Both the position numbers and the translations under genes were made by a program. Positions 19,153 through 29,984 of a stretch of 33,021 nucleotides of DNA are shown here, in pieces. The notes beneath the pieces are model-generated. The model ran no database searches. It saw only the letters and a program-made list of their open reading frames with translations, and was not told the origin of the DNA. Origin of the DNA: Amphimedon queenslandica (taxonomy: Eukaryota; Porifera; Demospongiae; Haplosclerida; Niphatidae); NCBI RefSeq assembly GCF_000090795.2, contig NW_003546267.1:385929-418949 (forward strand), in the 5' to 3' direction. The first letter of the stretch is position 1, and the number at the start of each line of letters is the position of its first letter.

Positions 19153-19365
19153 CTGAGAGCAATTTGTCATTTAAGATAAGAAAACAATAGGAAAATACCA
19201 TTAGCACTGTGGAAAAGCAAGAACTTCAATTTCAAATTGTTTGTTGCTTTTGCTATGGTGAGATTGTCACGTTAGTCATTAATTGTGTGGGTGTTTATTA
19301 ATTTAATGAAAACAATTAAGCCACACCCCCAGTTCTTTTTTAGTGATATAGACAAGTAAAGCCAA

Positions 19366-19698
19366 GGGTTGGCAGTGCTACAGGACTTGCTACTTTAATT
19401 ATGACTCTCTTACAAGATCCAGGACTTTGCACAGGTCTAGCAAATGTCTCATGTAGATCGTGCTTTTTCTCTCTTGATGATTCATTGTTTCCCTTATGAC
19501 ACAGTGCTGTCACAAAAGTGTGGCTGCCTCATTTCAGTTACTGCTAAGCTGGTAGAGTCTATTAAGCTGATTGAAAGTAAGATGGACAAGTACCACTCAA
19601 TTTCTGAATCATTTAAGCAAAAGTTAGTGACAAAGAATAAGGAGCACCACGTAACGCTACATCACAAAGACCATACTTCCATTTTTTCATGGCACTAA
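19366..19698 (+). other. Possible small coding segment, unrecognised
   Basis: An ATG at 19447 opens 84 codons with a believable composition (C-G-C-L-I-S-V-T-A-K-L-V-E-S-I then a charged helix KMDKYHSISESFKQKLV). In the neighbouring frame, 19366-19496 is also open and coding-like (TLIMTLLQDPGLCTGLANV, SCRSCFFSLDDSLFP), and a single shift near 19495 would join the two. This could be a broken gene on the strand opposite the zinc-finger gene. No family is recognised and no splice sites were established. Confidence 0.3.
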
Positions 19699-19829
19699 GA
19701 AATTACAAGCCCCTAGATTTATAAACACATTGTACATATAAATGCTTTACAACAAATTAATGAAAAAATGTACGGGGGGAGGGTATACACATAATTGCTA
19801 AAAAAGTCCATGCAATGAATCATTAAGCA

Positions 19830-20480
19830 TCTCAGACCAGTCATTGCTCAACAGGAAAGGCACACAGAGTACAATATGACAGTAGTAGTGGACAAATCAA
19901 GTCCCTGGGAGACTAAAATGCACTCTGAAATTATTACATTTATTGGTACTAAAAATATTTATTTTACCATCAGAGAATGCCTCTACTAAAATTTATAAAA
20001 TACATAAAAATATTAATTCTTAATAACACAAGATGTGTTCTAATTTGGGATATTAGATGAGAAAAAGCCTCTTAAGTGAAGCCTGAGGTATCTTGGTGAA
20101 GTCATGGTTTAATACACTATGCAATTTTGTGCACTGTCAATGAACTAATGCAGAAATGGACAAATCAAGCCCCTGAGACTCTAAAATACACTTTAAATTA
20201 ATTTATAACATTCTCATAATTTGACTATCAGAGAATCTCTTTTCTAAGTTTTAAAAAAATACAAACAATTTTTAAACTTCAGTAACACAGTAAATACACA
20301 TATGTTCAAATTCACAGACTCGGAAGGCTCAAAAGCCACTAGGTTCATTTGGAATAGTAGATAAACATTGAGATGCATGACATATATGGTCAGAAATATG
20401 TTGGAGTTGCTCTGAAACAGCCCAAAGTGCCTGAGATGGCCATGGCTCAACAAACTATGCAATACTATTGAGTGGTACTA
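19830..20480 (+). repeat. ~265-bp tandem duplication (two to three degenerate units)
   Basis: GGACAAATCAAGTCCCTG (about 19890) and GGACAAATCAAGCCCCTG (about 20159) head two similar blocks that share ACTCTAAAATACACTTT-like, ATCAGAGAATCTCT-like and AATAACACA-like words in order. Both blocks end with a GTCATGGTTTAATACACTATGCAA-type segment, the first near 20100 and the second near 20440. A partial unit precedes the first. The period is about 265-270 bases, with many substitutions. Confidence 0.65.
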
Positions 20481-20485
20481 AACCA

Positions 20486-20885
20486 ATAAAGACTATATAC
20501 ACACAGCAGTGCATAGAGCTTAGCCTGAGCCTGTCACATTAGGTTTGCTAGTAGGGACTCAAAACTACATGTACTCATTTATGACATCAATACCAATGGT
20601 TATCTATGCTACAACATGAATTTGAAAGCATTTGAGCTAATCCTGCCTACATATATACACACTTTTGCACTGTATTATGTTGCACAAAGCTGACATATAT
20701 TTTATTGTTTTAAAATAAAATATAGGACCATGAAATGGGCTCGTATTGTCTACAACGACTAGTTTTAATTTTTAGAGTAGTATTGTGACATGTAACAAGT
20801 TGATTGCCTCCGAAGTGCATTGCCTCATTTTAATATACACACAGCAGTGCATTGAGCTTAGACACAATGCCTGAGCCTCATAGGC
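20486..20885 (+). repeat. ~335-bp satellite, block 2 (about 1.2 units)
   Basis: Same unit and same orientation as block 1, with the GACATC anchor at 20583. It stops at TGCCTGAGCCTCA (about 20884), where an unrelated segment begins. Confidence 0.9.
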
Positions 20886-21605
20886 GTTGGCAGGGTCAGG
20901 CATGTAGGGGCAATGCCCAACCTGACTCTGTGAGCTGGCCTGTGGGTAAGGGCAGTGAGGGCAGAAGCTTGGGCAAGGTGGTTGGGCAAGACTGAGTGTG
21001 TCACTGTGAGTGAGACTGTCAGACTATCATTACCTCAGGTGTAATTGGACACAGGAACTATACTGTCTGTCTGTGACTCACTTAGCCTGAGGATTGGGGA
21101 AGAAGCTGAAAGCCAGAGCTCTAGCAGCAGCCATTTTATTCTAGTTATGAATTATGATGTCAAGTTAAATATAAGTCACGCCTAAGTTAATTATTGAATT
21201 AAATGGCAAGCAAACGTCAATCTTGTATCATTCCATGCAGTTTGCACCTATCACTTTTACATATAGAAAAAAATTTGTCTTTCAAGCTCAGGGACTGCTT
21301 GAACGAGGTAGTCATCAAGTTGGCTGTCTCTCACAAGAACTCCAGTGATCGTCCTCCTCATCCTCAGAGTCGAGTTTCCTCCTCATTTTTTTGTTAACTG
21401 GCTTTTTGAAAGCCACCATATCAAAAAATTTCTCCTAACTGATTACAGTAAAACAATAATATTAGTGTATGAATGCATGATGCATGTTTGACAATGCAAA
21501 ATCTCTATATTTCGAGCAGCAAAGAGGTAGTGTGGTCAATATTTCGGCATGCTTCGCGTGCCCACCACTTTCTCCTTCCTTCACCTTTCCTAGTCTGCCT
21601 ATGCC
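20886..21605. other. ~720-bp unidentified insertion in the satellite
   Basis: The satellite is interrupted inside the word GCCTGAGCCTG: left border ATGCCTGAGCCT (20869-20882), right border ATGCTGAGCCTG (about 21606-21618), resembling a 10-12-bp target duplication. The interior is more GC-rich at its left (GGGCAATGCCC, repeated GGGCA words) and has a hairpin GGCATGC-TTC-GCGTGCC near 21545-21561. A short ATG frame at 21203-21397 is not convincing. No transposase motif seen; a non-autonomous element is the likeliest explanation. Confidence 0.45.
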
Positions 21606-24322
21606 CATGCTGAGCCTGTTACCTCAGGCTTGCTAGTAGGGACTTTAAACTACATTTACCACATTAATGACATCAAAACCAATGGTTATCTATGCTACAA
21701 AGTAAATCTGATAGCATTTGAGGAAACCGTGACTACATACACACTTGTGCAGCTTATAATTCATCACGAAGCCANNNNNNNNNNATAGGGACCATGAAAT
21801 TGGCTAGTATTATTTAGAACACTAGTTTTATTTTTAGAGTAGTTGTTTGCACATATAACAAGTTGATTTCATTTACAGTCCATTGCTTCATTTGAATATA
21901 CAAACAGCAGTGAATAGATGATAGACCCATTGTCTGAGCCTGTCGCATCAGGCTTGCTAGTCGTGACACTAAACTACATGTACTCCTTAATGGTATCAAT
22001 GCCAATGGTTATCTACGTTACAAAGTGAATCTGATAGCATTTGAGCTAATCCTGATTACATACATACTTGTGCAGTGTATTATGGTGCACAAAGCCAAAA
22101 TATTTTTAATTTTTCTAAATATAAGATCGGGACAATGAAATATGCTAGTATTGTTTACAACAACTAGTTTTATTTACTAGAGTAGTAATTTGGCATTAGA
22201 TTTCATTCCAAGTCATTTGTCTCATTCCAACATATACAAAGCAGTGCATAGAGTACAGACCCATTGCCTCAGCCTGTCACGGTGTCACCTCAAGCCTCCT
22301 AGTAGGAACTCTAAACTACATGTACTGATAAATGACATCAACACCAATGGTTATCAATGCTACAAAGTGAAATTGAAAGCATTTGAGCTAATCCTGATTA
22401 CGTACATACTTGTGAATTGCAATTTGAGCTAATCCTGATTACGTACATACTTGTGAAGTGTATTATGGTGCATAAACAAAAAATATTATTGATTTTTTTT
22501 TAATTGGGACCATTAAATTGTCTGGTATTGTTGAGAACAACTGCTTTTATTTTTTTAAGTAATATTTTGTCATCTAACTAGTTGATATCATTCCTAGTCC
22601 TTAGCCTCATACGAATATACGGACAAAATGCATAGCCCAGACCCATTTTCTGAGCCTGTCACCTCAGGCTTGCTAATAGGGACTATAAACTACATGTATT
22701 CATTAATGACATAAATACCAATGGTTATTTACTCTACAAAGAGAATCTGATACCATCTGAGCTAATCCTGACTACATACATACGTGTGCAGTGTATTGTT
22801 GAGCACAAAGCCAATATATTTTCTAATTTTTTTCATATAAGATAGGAACCATGAAATGTGCTAGTATTGTTTAGAACTAGCTTTATCTTTTAGAGTAGTA
22901 TTTTGACATCTAACAACTTTATTTCATTCCCAGTCCATTGCTTCATTCAAATATACAAACAGCAGTGCATAGAGCATAGACCCATTTTGAGCTTGTCACA
23001 TCAGGCTTGCTAGTAGGGACTCAAAACTACATGTACTCATTAATGACATCAATAGCAATAGTCATCTATGCCACAAAGTAAATGTGATAGCATTTGAGCT
23101 AACCCTGACTACATACATACTTGTGCAGTGTAATATTGAGCACAAAGCCAATCTTTCTTTCAATTTTTTTAATTTGAGAAAGAGACCATGAAATGGGCTA
23201 GTACTGTTCAGAACAACAAGTTTAATTTTTTATAGTAGTATTTTGTCATCTAAAAAGTTGATTTCATTCCCAATCCATTTCTTATTTGAATATACACACA
23301 GCAGTACGTAAAGCATAGACCAATTGCCAGAGCGTGTCACCTCCTGCTGGCTAGTAGGGACTCTACACTACATGTACACATTAATGACATCAATACCAAT
23401 GGTTTTTTCTGCTACAAAGTGAATCTGAATGCATATGAGCTAATCCAGCCTACTTACAAACATGTGGAGGATATTATATAATAGCACAAAGCAATATTTT
23501 TTACGAAAGGTAGGGACCATGAAAAGGCCTGGTAATGTTGAGAGAAACTAGTATTATTTTTTAAAGTAGTGTTTTGAGATCAAACTACTTGATTTAATTC
23601 CTAGTCCATTGCTTTATTCAAATGTACACACAGCAGGACATAGAGGGTAGACCCATTGACAGAGCCTGTCACCTCAGGCTTGCTAGTGTGGACTCTAAAC
23701 TCCACATACTCATTAATGACATCAATACCAATGGTTATCTATGTTACTAAGTGAATTTGATAGCATTTCAGCTAATCCTGACTACGCAAATACTTGTGCA
23801 GTGTATTATCGTGCACAAAGCCAAATTATTTAATAGTTTTTTCAATTAAAGATATGGACCATAAAATGGTCCAGTACAGTTGACACCAACCAGTTTTATT
23901 TTTTAGAGTATTCTTTTGACATCTAACAAGTTAATTTCATTCCCAGTCCATTGCTTCATTTGAATATACACACAGCAGTGGATAGAGTATAGACCCATTG
24001 CTTGAGCCTGTCACCTCAGGCTTGCTACTAGGGACTCTAAACTGCTTGTACTCATTAATGGCATCTATACCTATGGTTATCTAGGCCACAAAGTGAATCT
24101 GATAGCATTGGAGCTAATCCTGACTACGTAAAAAACTTGTGCACTATATTATTAAGCACAAGCCTAAAAAAAATTTTTATTTTTTTATTGAATATAGGGA
24201 CCATAAAATCGGCTAGTATTGTTTAGAACAACTAGTTTTATTTTTTAGAGTAGTATTTCAACATCTAACAAGTTGATTCCATTGCCAGTCCATCGCTTCA
24301 TTAGAATATACACACAGCATTG
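21606..24322 (+). repeat. ~335-bp satellite, block 3 (8 units)
   Basis: Anchors (GACATC or a variant) at 21669, 21992, 22334, 22708, 23045, 23386, 23718 and 24060. Spacing is 323-342 except 374 between 22334 and 22708, where a 41-base piece (ATTTGAGCTAATCCTGATTA and onward) is tandemly doubled at 22381 and 22422. The block ends at CACACAGCATTGCA, after which the sequence is unrelated. Confidence 0.95.
21775..21784. other. Assembly gap (10 N)
   Basis: Ten N within a satellite unit. The unit on either side keeps close to normal spacing (anchors 21669 and 21992 are 323 apart), so the gap may hide few bases here or a collapsed number of whole units. Confidence 0.99.
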
Positions 24323-25036
24323 CAAGAACAATACCAACCCAGCAACAAATTTTGACAATGATCTGATCAGAACTTGCAAGACACATTAAGATAAGATAAG
24401 GTCTATAAAGTTGTCAGATTCTTCAATCTTCAAGTCAACAAGATGAACCATGTAAGATCTGATTCAAGATCACACAAGATTGTTGTATTAAGGTCATGTA
24501 AAACATTATTACAGGTACTTACAAGATCATACATAAGATATAATGACATCATGTAAACAAAATATATTATTATTTCCGTAAAATTCTAATGAAGCAATTT
24601 CAATGAAGGGGACCATATAGGACTAATCTAAAGCTCACTACAAACATTAATACTGGTAAAAAAGCAATATATTAAAAGAAAAATTAATTTCACAAATTTA
24701 AATTTTGACTGTATATACTAGCTTTGTTTAGCTCTTAATATTTGAAAAATACCTCTTAGCTGCTTTCTGGTACGCATAGCTGAGATATCCAGCCTTGAAT
24801 TTGCTAATATTTCAATGCAGAAACTTACTAATGTTCCCCCATGTACGTCATCGCGTGACCACGCCCACAACCGGAAGTGATTTTGACAAAATTGCTGCAA
24901 GGCAAGAAATTGCAACTTTTGACCCAAGATTTAGTATGGAAACAGTACTTTTTGATAATTTTACTTATTTTTCCTATGATTTTTTCTTTATTACCAGCTT
25001 ATTGTTGCGAAAAAAGTTTTTGGGTTGAGTTACCCA
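24323..25036. other. ~715-bp non-satellite segment with promoter-like cluster
   Basis: This replaces about half a satellite unit between CACAGCATTGCA and AATCCTGACTACATAC. Its left third is rich in degenerate CAAGATCA words (24370-24545). Around 24844-24878 it has three promoter-type motifs in 35 bases: TACGTCA (CRE-like), CACGCCC (GC-box-like) and CCGGAAGT (ETS). Short open frames on both strands cross the cluster, but none has a recognisable domain. Confidence 0.4.
24844..24878. promoter_or_regulatory. Cluster of CRE-, GC-box- and ETS-like motifs
   Basis: TACGTCATCGCGTGACC, CACGCCCAC and CCGGAAGTGA occur back to back in otherwise AT-rich DNA. Such combinations are common at housekeeping promoters. 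No clear transcript can be assigned on either strand. Confidence 0.3.
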
Positions 25037-25435
25037 TTAATCCTGACTACATACATACTTGTGCAGTGTATTATTGAGCACAAAGGCCAAATAAGTTTTT
25101 CTTTGTGTAAAATAGGGACTGTGATATGACCTAGTATCATTTAGAACAACTAGTTTTATTGATTCGAGTAGTATTATGACATCTAACAAGTTGATTTTGT
25201 CCCATGTGCATTGCTTGATTTGAGTATACACACAGCAGTGCATAGACCATAGACCCATTGCCTGAGCCTGTCATCTCATTTACAAATTAATGACATCAAT
25301 ACCAATAGTTGTCTATGCTACAAAGAGAATCTAATGGCATTTGAGCTAATCCTGACTACGTACATACTTGTGCTGTGTATTGTGGTGCACAAAGATCAAA
25401 TACTTTTTAATTTTTTAAATTAAAGATAGGGGCCT
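25037..25435 (+). repeat. ~335-bp satellite, block 4 left part
   Basis: Satellite resumes at AATCCTGACTACATACATAC and continues to AAGATAGGGGCC, where the LINE 3' end interrupts it. The GACATC anchor is at 25292; the stretch before it lacks the CTTGCTAG...ACATGTAC segment. Confidence 0.9.
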
Positions 25436-25677
25436 TTTAATTATTATTATTATTATTATCAAAAATTTTACAGGACAGGGTACAGAATAAAGTAGAGAGT
25501 AGAGGAGAGGAACAGTCCTGAGGGGATACCAAGAAAAGATCTGGCACCCCAGAAAGAAAAATAAATAAAAGTCACCAAAAAACATAATTGTGGAAAGAAA
25601 GAAGGAAAGAAAGAAGATACACTATTTAGGAGAGAGAGAGAGAGAGGTAGAAGAAAAATTTATGAGAGGAGATAAAG

Positions 25678-28526
25678 TTATTGAAGAGAGGGAGGGAGGG
25701 GATTGGAGGAGCATGAATTGCAAGGACAGACTAAGTGAAATGTGTGGTAGTCTGATGAGTTAAAATGAGCATTGAAATGATTGATGAAATAAGTCTTAAT
25801 TTTCTTTTTTATTACGTAATGTGAATCATTTAAATGTACTGCTGGTAGGTGGTTCCATAATCTGGGAAATCTCCAAGAGAATGAGTGCCATACAGAAGAG
25901 GAAGGTGATGACTTGTGGATCAGTTTCCACTTTGAGGAGAAACGAGTCGTGGAGGAACAGAAGGAGACATAGTCTTGGCTTTAGAACAGTTCCAGAGACG
26001 TACATCCTGAATGACTATTCCTCTAGTTACTACTCCAGACTAGTGGCACTCAGAATACTTCCACTCATGTACAGACTGGAACTTGTCGATGTGATGTTCT
26101 TTGTGTCCTCTTTAAAGCAACCATCTCCTCACTTCAATATCCATTATGTCCTTGATAAGGGAGGGCCTCCATATTGGAGCACAGTATGTGAAAATGGGTA
26201 TAATCAGAGACAGGTACAACTTCTTTTTAACTACAGTGGGAGTAGAGGCAGCCCTAAAAGTTCTCCTCAATAAAGATAGTGTCTTATATGCCTTGGCTAG
26301 AACAGCTTTGACCTGAGCAGACCATGATAAGTCCTCTTGGAATATTATGCCTAAGTCCTTGCAGGAAGTATTACAGGGGACAATAGACTCACCAAAGCAA
26401 TAATTAAAGACAATTGGTGCAGCCATTTTTCGCCTGTATTTGACTAGAAAAGTCTTCTGAAAATTAAACTTCAGACCTGAAGAGGTGCTCCACTCACAGA
26501 CCCTGTCCAAGTCCTCCTGCAAAAGCAAGCAGTCAGAGCTTGAGGCAATAGACTTGCTGCATTTGCTGTCGTCTGCAAAGAGTAACATGTTGGAGTGAAT
26601 AGTGCAGCCAGGAAGATCATTAATAAACAGGATAAAAAACAGAGGGCCCAAGAAGCTCCCCTGGGGAACTCCAGATGTGACAGGTAGAAGGCCAGATTGA
26701 CAACCTCTAACAGTTACACATTGTTGCCGACCTGAAAGATATGCTTTGATCAGACCCCACATCTCTCCACAAATTCCACATCTCCACAGCTTTTCCAACT
26801 GTAAGTTGTGGTCTACAGTGTCGAAAGCTTTCTTTATGTCTAGATAGGCAACATCCACTTGCTTTGATTGAGCAACAATACTTACAATGTTGTTCAAGTG
26901 GGCCAATAATTGCTGCAGAGTAGAACGCTGTTTCTTGAAACCAAACTGGTTATGACTAATGGTAGCAGCAATGTGAGGGTAAATCCTCTCAAAGATATGG
27001 CGTTCTAGTACTTTTGATAGGATACATAGTAGTAAAATCGGCCTATAGTTCTTAACAGATGACCTATCCCCTGATTTATAGACGGGAGTCACAAGGTGAG
27101 TACGCCACTCAACTGGTAGATAGGAAAGTCGAACACATTGAGAGAATAGATGGTGGATAGGCTCACATAGCGATATAGCACATGATTGGAGGAGACAAGC
27201 TGGGATGTCATCGATACCACAACATTTGTGTACATCTAGGGAGGAGAGACACTTATAAACATCAGAAACAGAGAATGAGAAATTATCAACAGTGTCAGCA
27301 TCAGCAGGAGGAGAGGATACATTTGGAGGAGCAGAGGGGTGAGAAAAGACTGAGTGGAAAAAGTCATTAAATAAAGATTCAATTCCAGCATCAGTAGAGG
27401 CAGAGACAGAGTCAAGGGACATCATACAGGGTATTGACTGAAAACCAAGCAGATTCTGTACATGACTAAATATCTTCAAGTCATTAGAGAAAGCATATTT
27501 ATTAACAAGATCAGCCTCAAAGGAAGATTTAGCTTCAATTATAGCAGTCTGTAGCTCTTGGTCAGCAATCTTGAGAATTGCAGCTACAGAAGATCCAGGA
27601 CTACGAGCTACCTTTATGCGAAGAGAGCGAACTTTGTGCAGTTTGTGCCTAACATGTCCTGTAAACCATTTGGGATACCTCTTAGAGTGAGAGGTTTGCA
27701 ATGGTACAAACCTGCAACATGACTCATAGATTACTGATTTGATAAAACATAGTAACTGCTCGACATCCTCAGTCAGGAAGTAGCTCTCCCAGTCAATATC
27801 AAGAAGATAGTCATTTAGTGCAACGTAGTCACCCTTTAGGTAGTTTAAAGTAGGTAGATGGGAGTGAGTAGACACAGAGATTTGACAGGAGTGAGAAAAG
27901 GAGATTGGGTAGTGATCAGATAAAGGAAGGGGGGAAAAGCCATCAGAGTGGACACAAAGGTCGTGGATGGACTCAGGTTTTTGAGTCAGAACAAGGTCAA
28001 GGACATTGCCTTTGACGTGAGTAGGAACAGTTACAAGCTGGCATAAGTTTTGATCGAAAACAAACTCACAAAGTGAATGAAAGGCAGGGTTATCTCCATG
28101 TAAGGAGACCCAGATAGTTTCAGGGCAATTGAAATCACCTAACAAAATGAAGTCCTTATCACCAACAATAGCATTTATGGAGCTAAAGAGATGCTTCAGG
28201 TAGGTGAAAGCTGGGGGTGGTGGAACATATGCGAGACAAATAATAATAGATGGATGTGTGAGGATATCAACCACAACCAGCTCGATGGAACTAAGGGAGT
28301 CCAGAACACGAGAGGGCACTGATTCAGAAACAGCTAGAAAAACACCTCCCCCTCTAGTGTCTCTGTCATGCCGGTATACAAAGTAACCAAAAGGGCTGAT
28401 CTCTTTGTCAGTAATAAAACTAGAGCACCAACTCTCTGTTATGGCTATGATATGAAAGTCACCAGACAAGAGAAGAGCATGAAGTGACTGTAACTTGTTG
28501 ACAATACTCCGAGCATTCCACATCAA
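25678..28526 (-). pseudogene. LINE ORF2: endonuclease plus reverse transcriptase
   Basis: The protein cuts target DNA and copies the element RNA into it. The first 804 codons (28526-26112) are open. The N-terminal part is an APE-like endonuclease: N-A-R-S-I-V-N-K-L at the start, ITESW (residues about 29-33), LLGDFN (about 128-133), LSDHYPI (about 202-208). The reverse transcriptase follows, with VYKSGDRSSVKNYRPI, FGFKKQRST, AYLDIKKAFDTVDH (first aspartate), GVPQGSFLGPLFF, LLFADDS (catalytic F-A-D-D) and CKDLGIIF. The normal ending after CAPIWRPSLIKDI is lost because the next 173 bases are inverted; beyond them the same strand resumes with YVSFCSSTTR, VWHSFSWRFPRLWNHLP and continues to TAA at 25678. 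Apart from the inversion the frame is well kept, which suggests a fairly recent copy. Confidence 0.95.
25972..26144 (+). other. Inverted 173-bp piece of LINE ORF2
   Basis: On the + strand this piece reads VLALEQFQRRT and, after a small deletion and frame change near 26005, ILNDYSSSYYSRLVALRIL then PLMYRLELVDVMFFVSSLK and PSPHFNIH. This is the conserved reverse-transcriptase C-terminal region that should sit on the minus strand between SLIKDI and YVSF. The segment is flanked by GACATA (25966-25971) and TATGTC (26145-26150), perfect 6-bp inverted repeats, so it flipped in place without loss at the ends. Confidence 0.9.
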
Positions 28527-28544
28527 GAGACGGAGGTTTGAGAG

Positions 28545-29799
28545 TCATAAGGAAGGAGAGGAGTGGGCAGCATCTTCAGGTAGCTGAGGAGGGTCAGAAC
28601 GAGTGGAGTTTGCATCACCAGGTGAGTCAGGAGAACTTGACGGGACAGAGGGGTCATTTTCATGAGGATCAGAGTCACTACCACTAACAGGTGGCGAGAC
28701 AGGGATTATAGGACTATTAATGTTATCAAGGACAGGTGCAGCACTAGCTAAGGTAGGATGCTTAACAAATTGGCCGTCAATAACTCTACCACATAGTCGA
28801 GACCCAATATACAGGGAGTCAGATCTCAGCCTAACGTCTCTCTTCTCAGTGCCAGATTTAATGAGTGAGCATTTCTCCTTAAGCAAGACAGACCGTACAG
28901 TGCTCTCGTGGGCTGACAAGTCAGGCTGAATACGAAAGGAGAGGAAACATCACTAGCCTTTGATAACAGAAGTTGAGCATCAACTGAACGGACAAGCTTT
29001 ACTAAAATAGGACGCCGTCTGTCACTGTCAGACTGGTATTTACCAAGCCTGTGTAAATCCCTAACTGACTGTGGATCAAAACTTGAGGACAGGCCTTGAA
29101 AAAGTTCTGTAATTATGTTGAGGTCATGAGAATAGCGGTCTGGTTGAGCAGACCCCCTTGCACACTCAGATGCACCAAAGACCACAATGTTATATTTACG
29201 CTCAGAGGAGTCGTTTGAACCAGTGCCAGGAGTGCAGCTATTAACAGTGGGAGAGACATTAACAGGGCCATGAGAGGGAGGAAACCAGGGTTGGAGGAAG
29301 AGACAGAGGGAAGAGAGACCTTAAGTGATTCTAAATCTTCCTTTAACCGAGCAATATCAGCATCAAAACTTCCTTTGCCTTCACTAATCCCAGACATAGA
29401 TGCCCAAAGGGAATCAATTGTTTGAGATTGTTCGGTGACAACAGAGTGCAACTGCACGACATCATCAGATAAGCTCTTTATTTGGAGACACATACCATTC
29501 ACACAGTGGGGACACACCAGGGGATAAGTGGAGGCAACAGAAACAGTTAGACGTAGACACTTACAGTGTAGCTAATGAGAGCACATTTCACATTGTACCA
29601 TTTTCCCTGAGTCTTCCCGGGAGGAGCATACACATTTCACTACAGAAGTAGTGCCTTCAGCCAGTGGCTTCTTTAGCAAGGATTTACCATGGATGCCAGA
29701 TCCGGGGGAGGCCCCATCAATAGACCTCCTGATGCCAGATGTAGCAGACTTATGATCCTTGTCAGCTGGCATCGAACGCCTCAGTAGAGCACGTGGCAC
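28545..29799 (-). pseudogene. LINE ORF1: PHD finger, coiled coil and RRM-like domain
   Basis: ORF1 proteins bind the element RNA. It starts MPRALLRRSMPADKDHK (29799). A PHD finger follows: CVCSSREDSGKMVQCEMCSH, then a stop (TAG, 29572-29574) where the family has Trp, then LHCKCL and VCPHC, giving a C4HC3 pattern. A helical stretch comes next (QIKSLSDDVVQLHSVVTEQS and DIARLKEDLESLKVSL, about 29490-29310), and after a frame change near 29280 an RRM-like part (ERKYNIVVFGASE, then DLHRLGKYQSDSDRRRPILV, about 29190-28990). Another frame change near 28930 leads to HESTVRSVLLKEKCSLIKSG and a Pro/Ser/Asp-rich tail ending at 28545, just before the ORF2 start. One stop and two frameshifts inactivate it. 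Confidence 0.85.
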
Positions 29800-29984
29800 C
29801 GAGTGAGTCAGTAGAACCAGAAAGCGTGGCTACCAAAAGACACAAAGAAAACACCACTGAATAAGAAAGATAGTAACCTGAGTTTGTGGCCGGTTTGATC
29901 AAGACAAAACCGGCAGGAAGACAAAGAGAAGGAGACCAAAACGAACAGAGATTAAGATCTGCCAGCCATCTTAAACCTCACCCA

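Larger units (their letters stand above)
16170..20485. mobile_element. Non-satellite segment interrupting the array
   Basis: The satellite phase stops at ...ACAAGATGAT (about 16165) and resumes at ATACACACAGCAGTGCATAG (about 20498) with only some 30 bases of the unit missing. The simplest reading is insertion of about 4.3 kb carrying the zinc-finger/tyrosine-recombinase locus. No terminal inverted repeat is visible, which fits tyrosine-recombinase (Crypton-like) elements. The exact ends are not resolved because the left satellite border is diverged. Confidence 0.4.
25442..29984 (-). mobile_element. Near full-length LINE (L2/CR1-like) inserted in the satellite
   Basis: A two-ORF non-LTR retrotransposon on the minus strand. 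Its 5' end (about 29984) starts near GTGAGGTTTAAGATGGC, followed by a 5' untranslated region, ORF1 (29799-28545), ORF2 (28526-25678) and a 3' untranslated region. It ends in a short AAT-type repeat tail (TTATTATTATTATTATTATT on the + strand, from about 25441), as in L2/CR1-like rather than poly(A)-tailed families. TTTAAT at 25436-25441 and again at 29985-29990 is a likely target duplication. The satellite unit broken here continues on the far side (GGTCTGGTACTCTTGAGAAC). Many disabling changes show it is inactive. Confidence 0.93.

Noticed and set aside
21814..22005. Short frames within satellite units, also at 22190-22432 and 25037-25258
   Set aside because: They fall at homologous places in satellite units but are not conserved as frames between units.
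24718..24927. 69-codon minus-strand frame
   Set aside because: No recognised domain, not linked to splice sites, and it crosses the promoter-like cluster; I could not support it as a gene.
27182..27370. Open frames on the + strand within 26112-28526
   Set aside because: Antisense to the strongly conserved endonuclease/reverse-transcriptase frame of the LINE.
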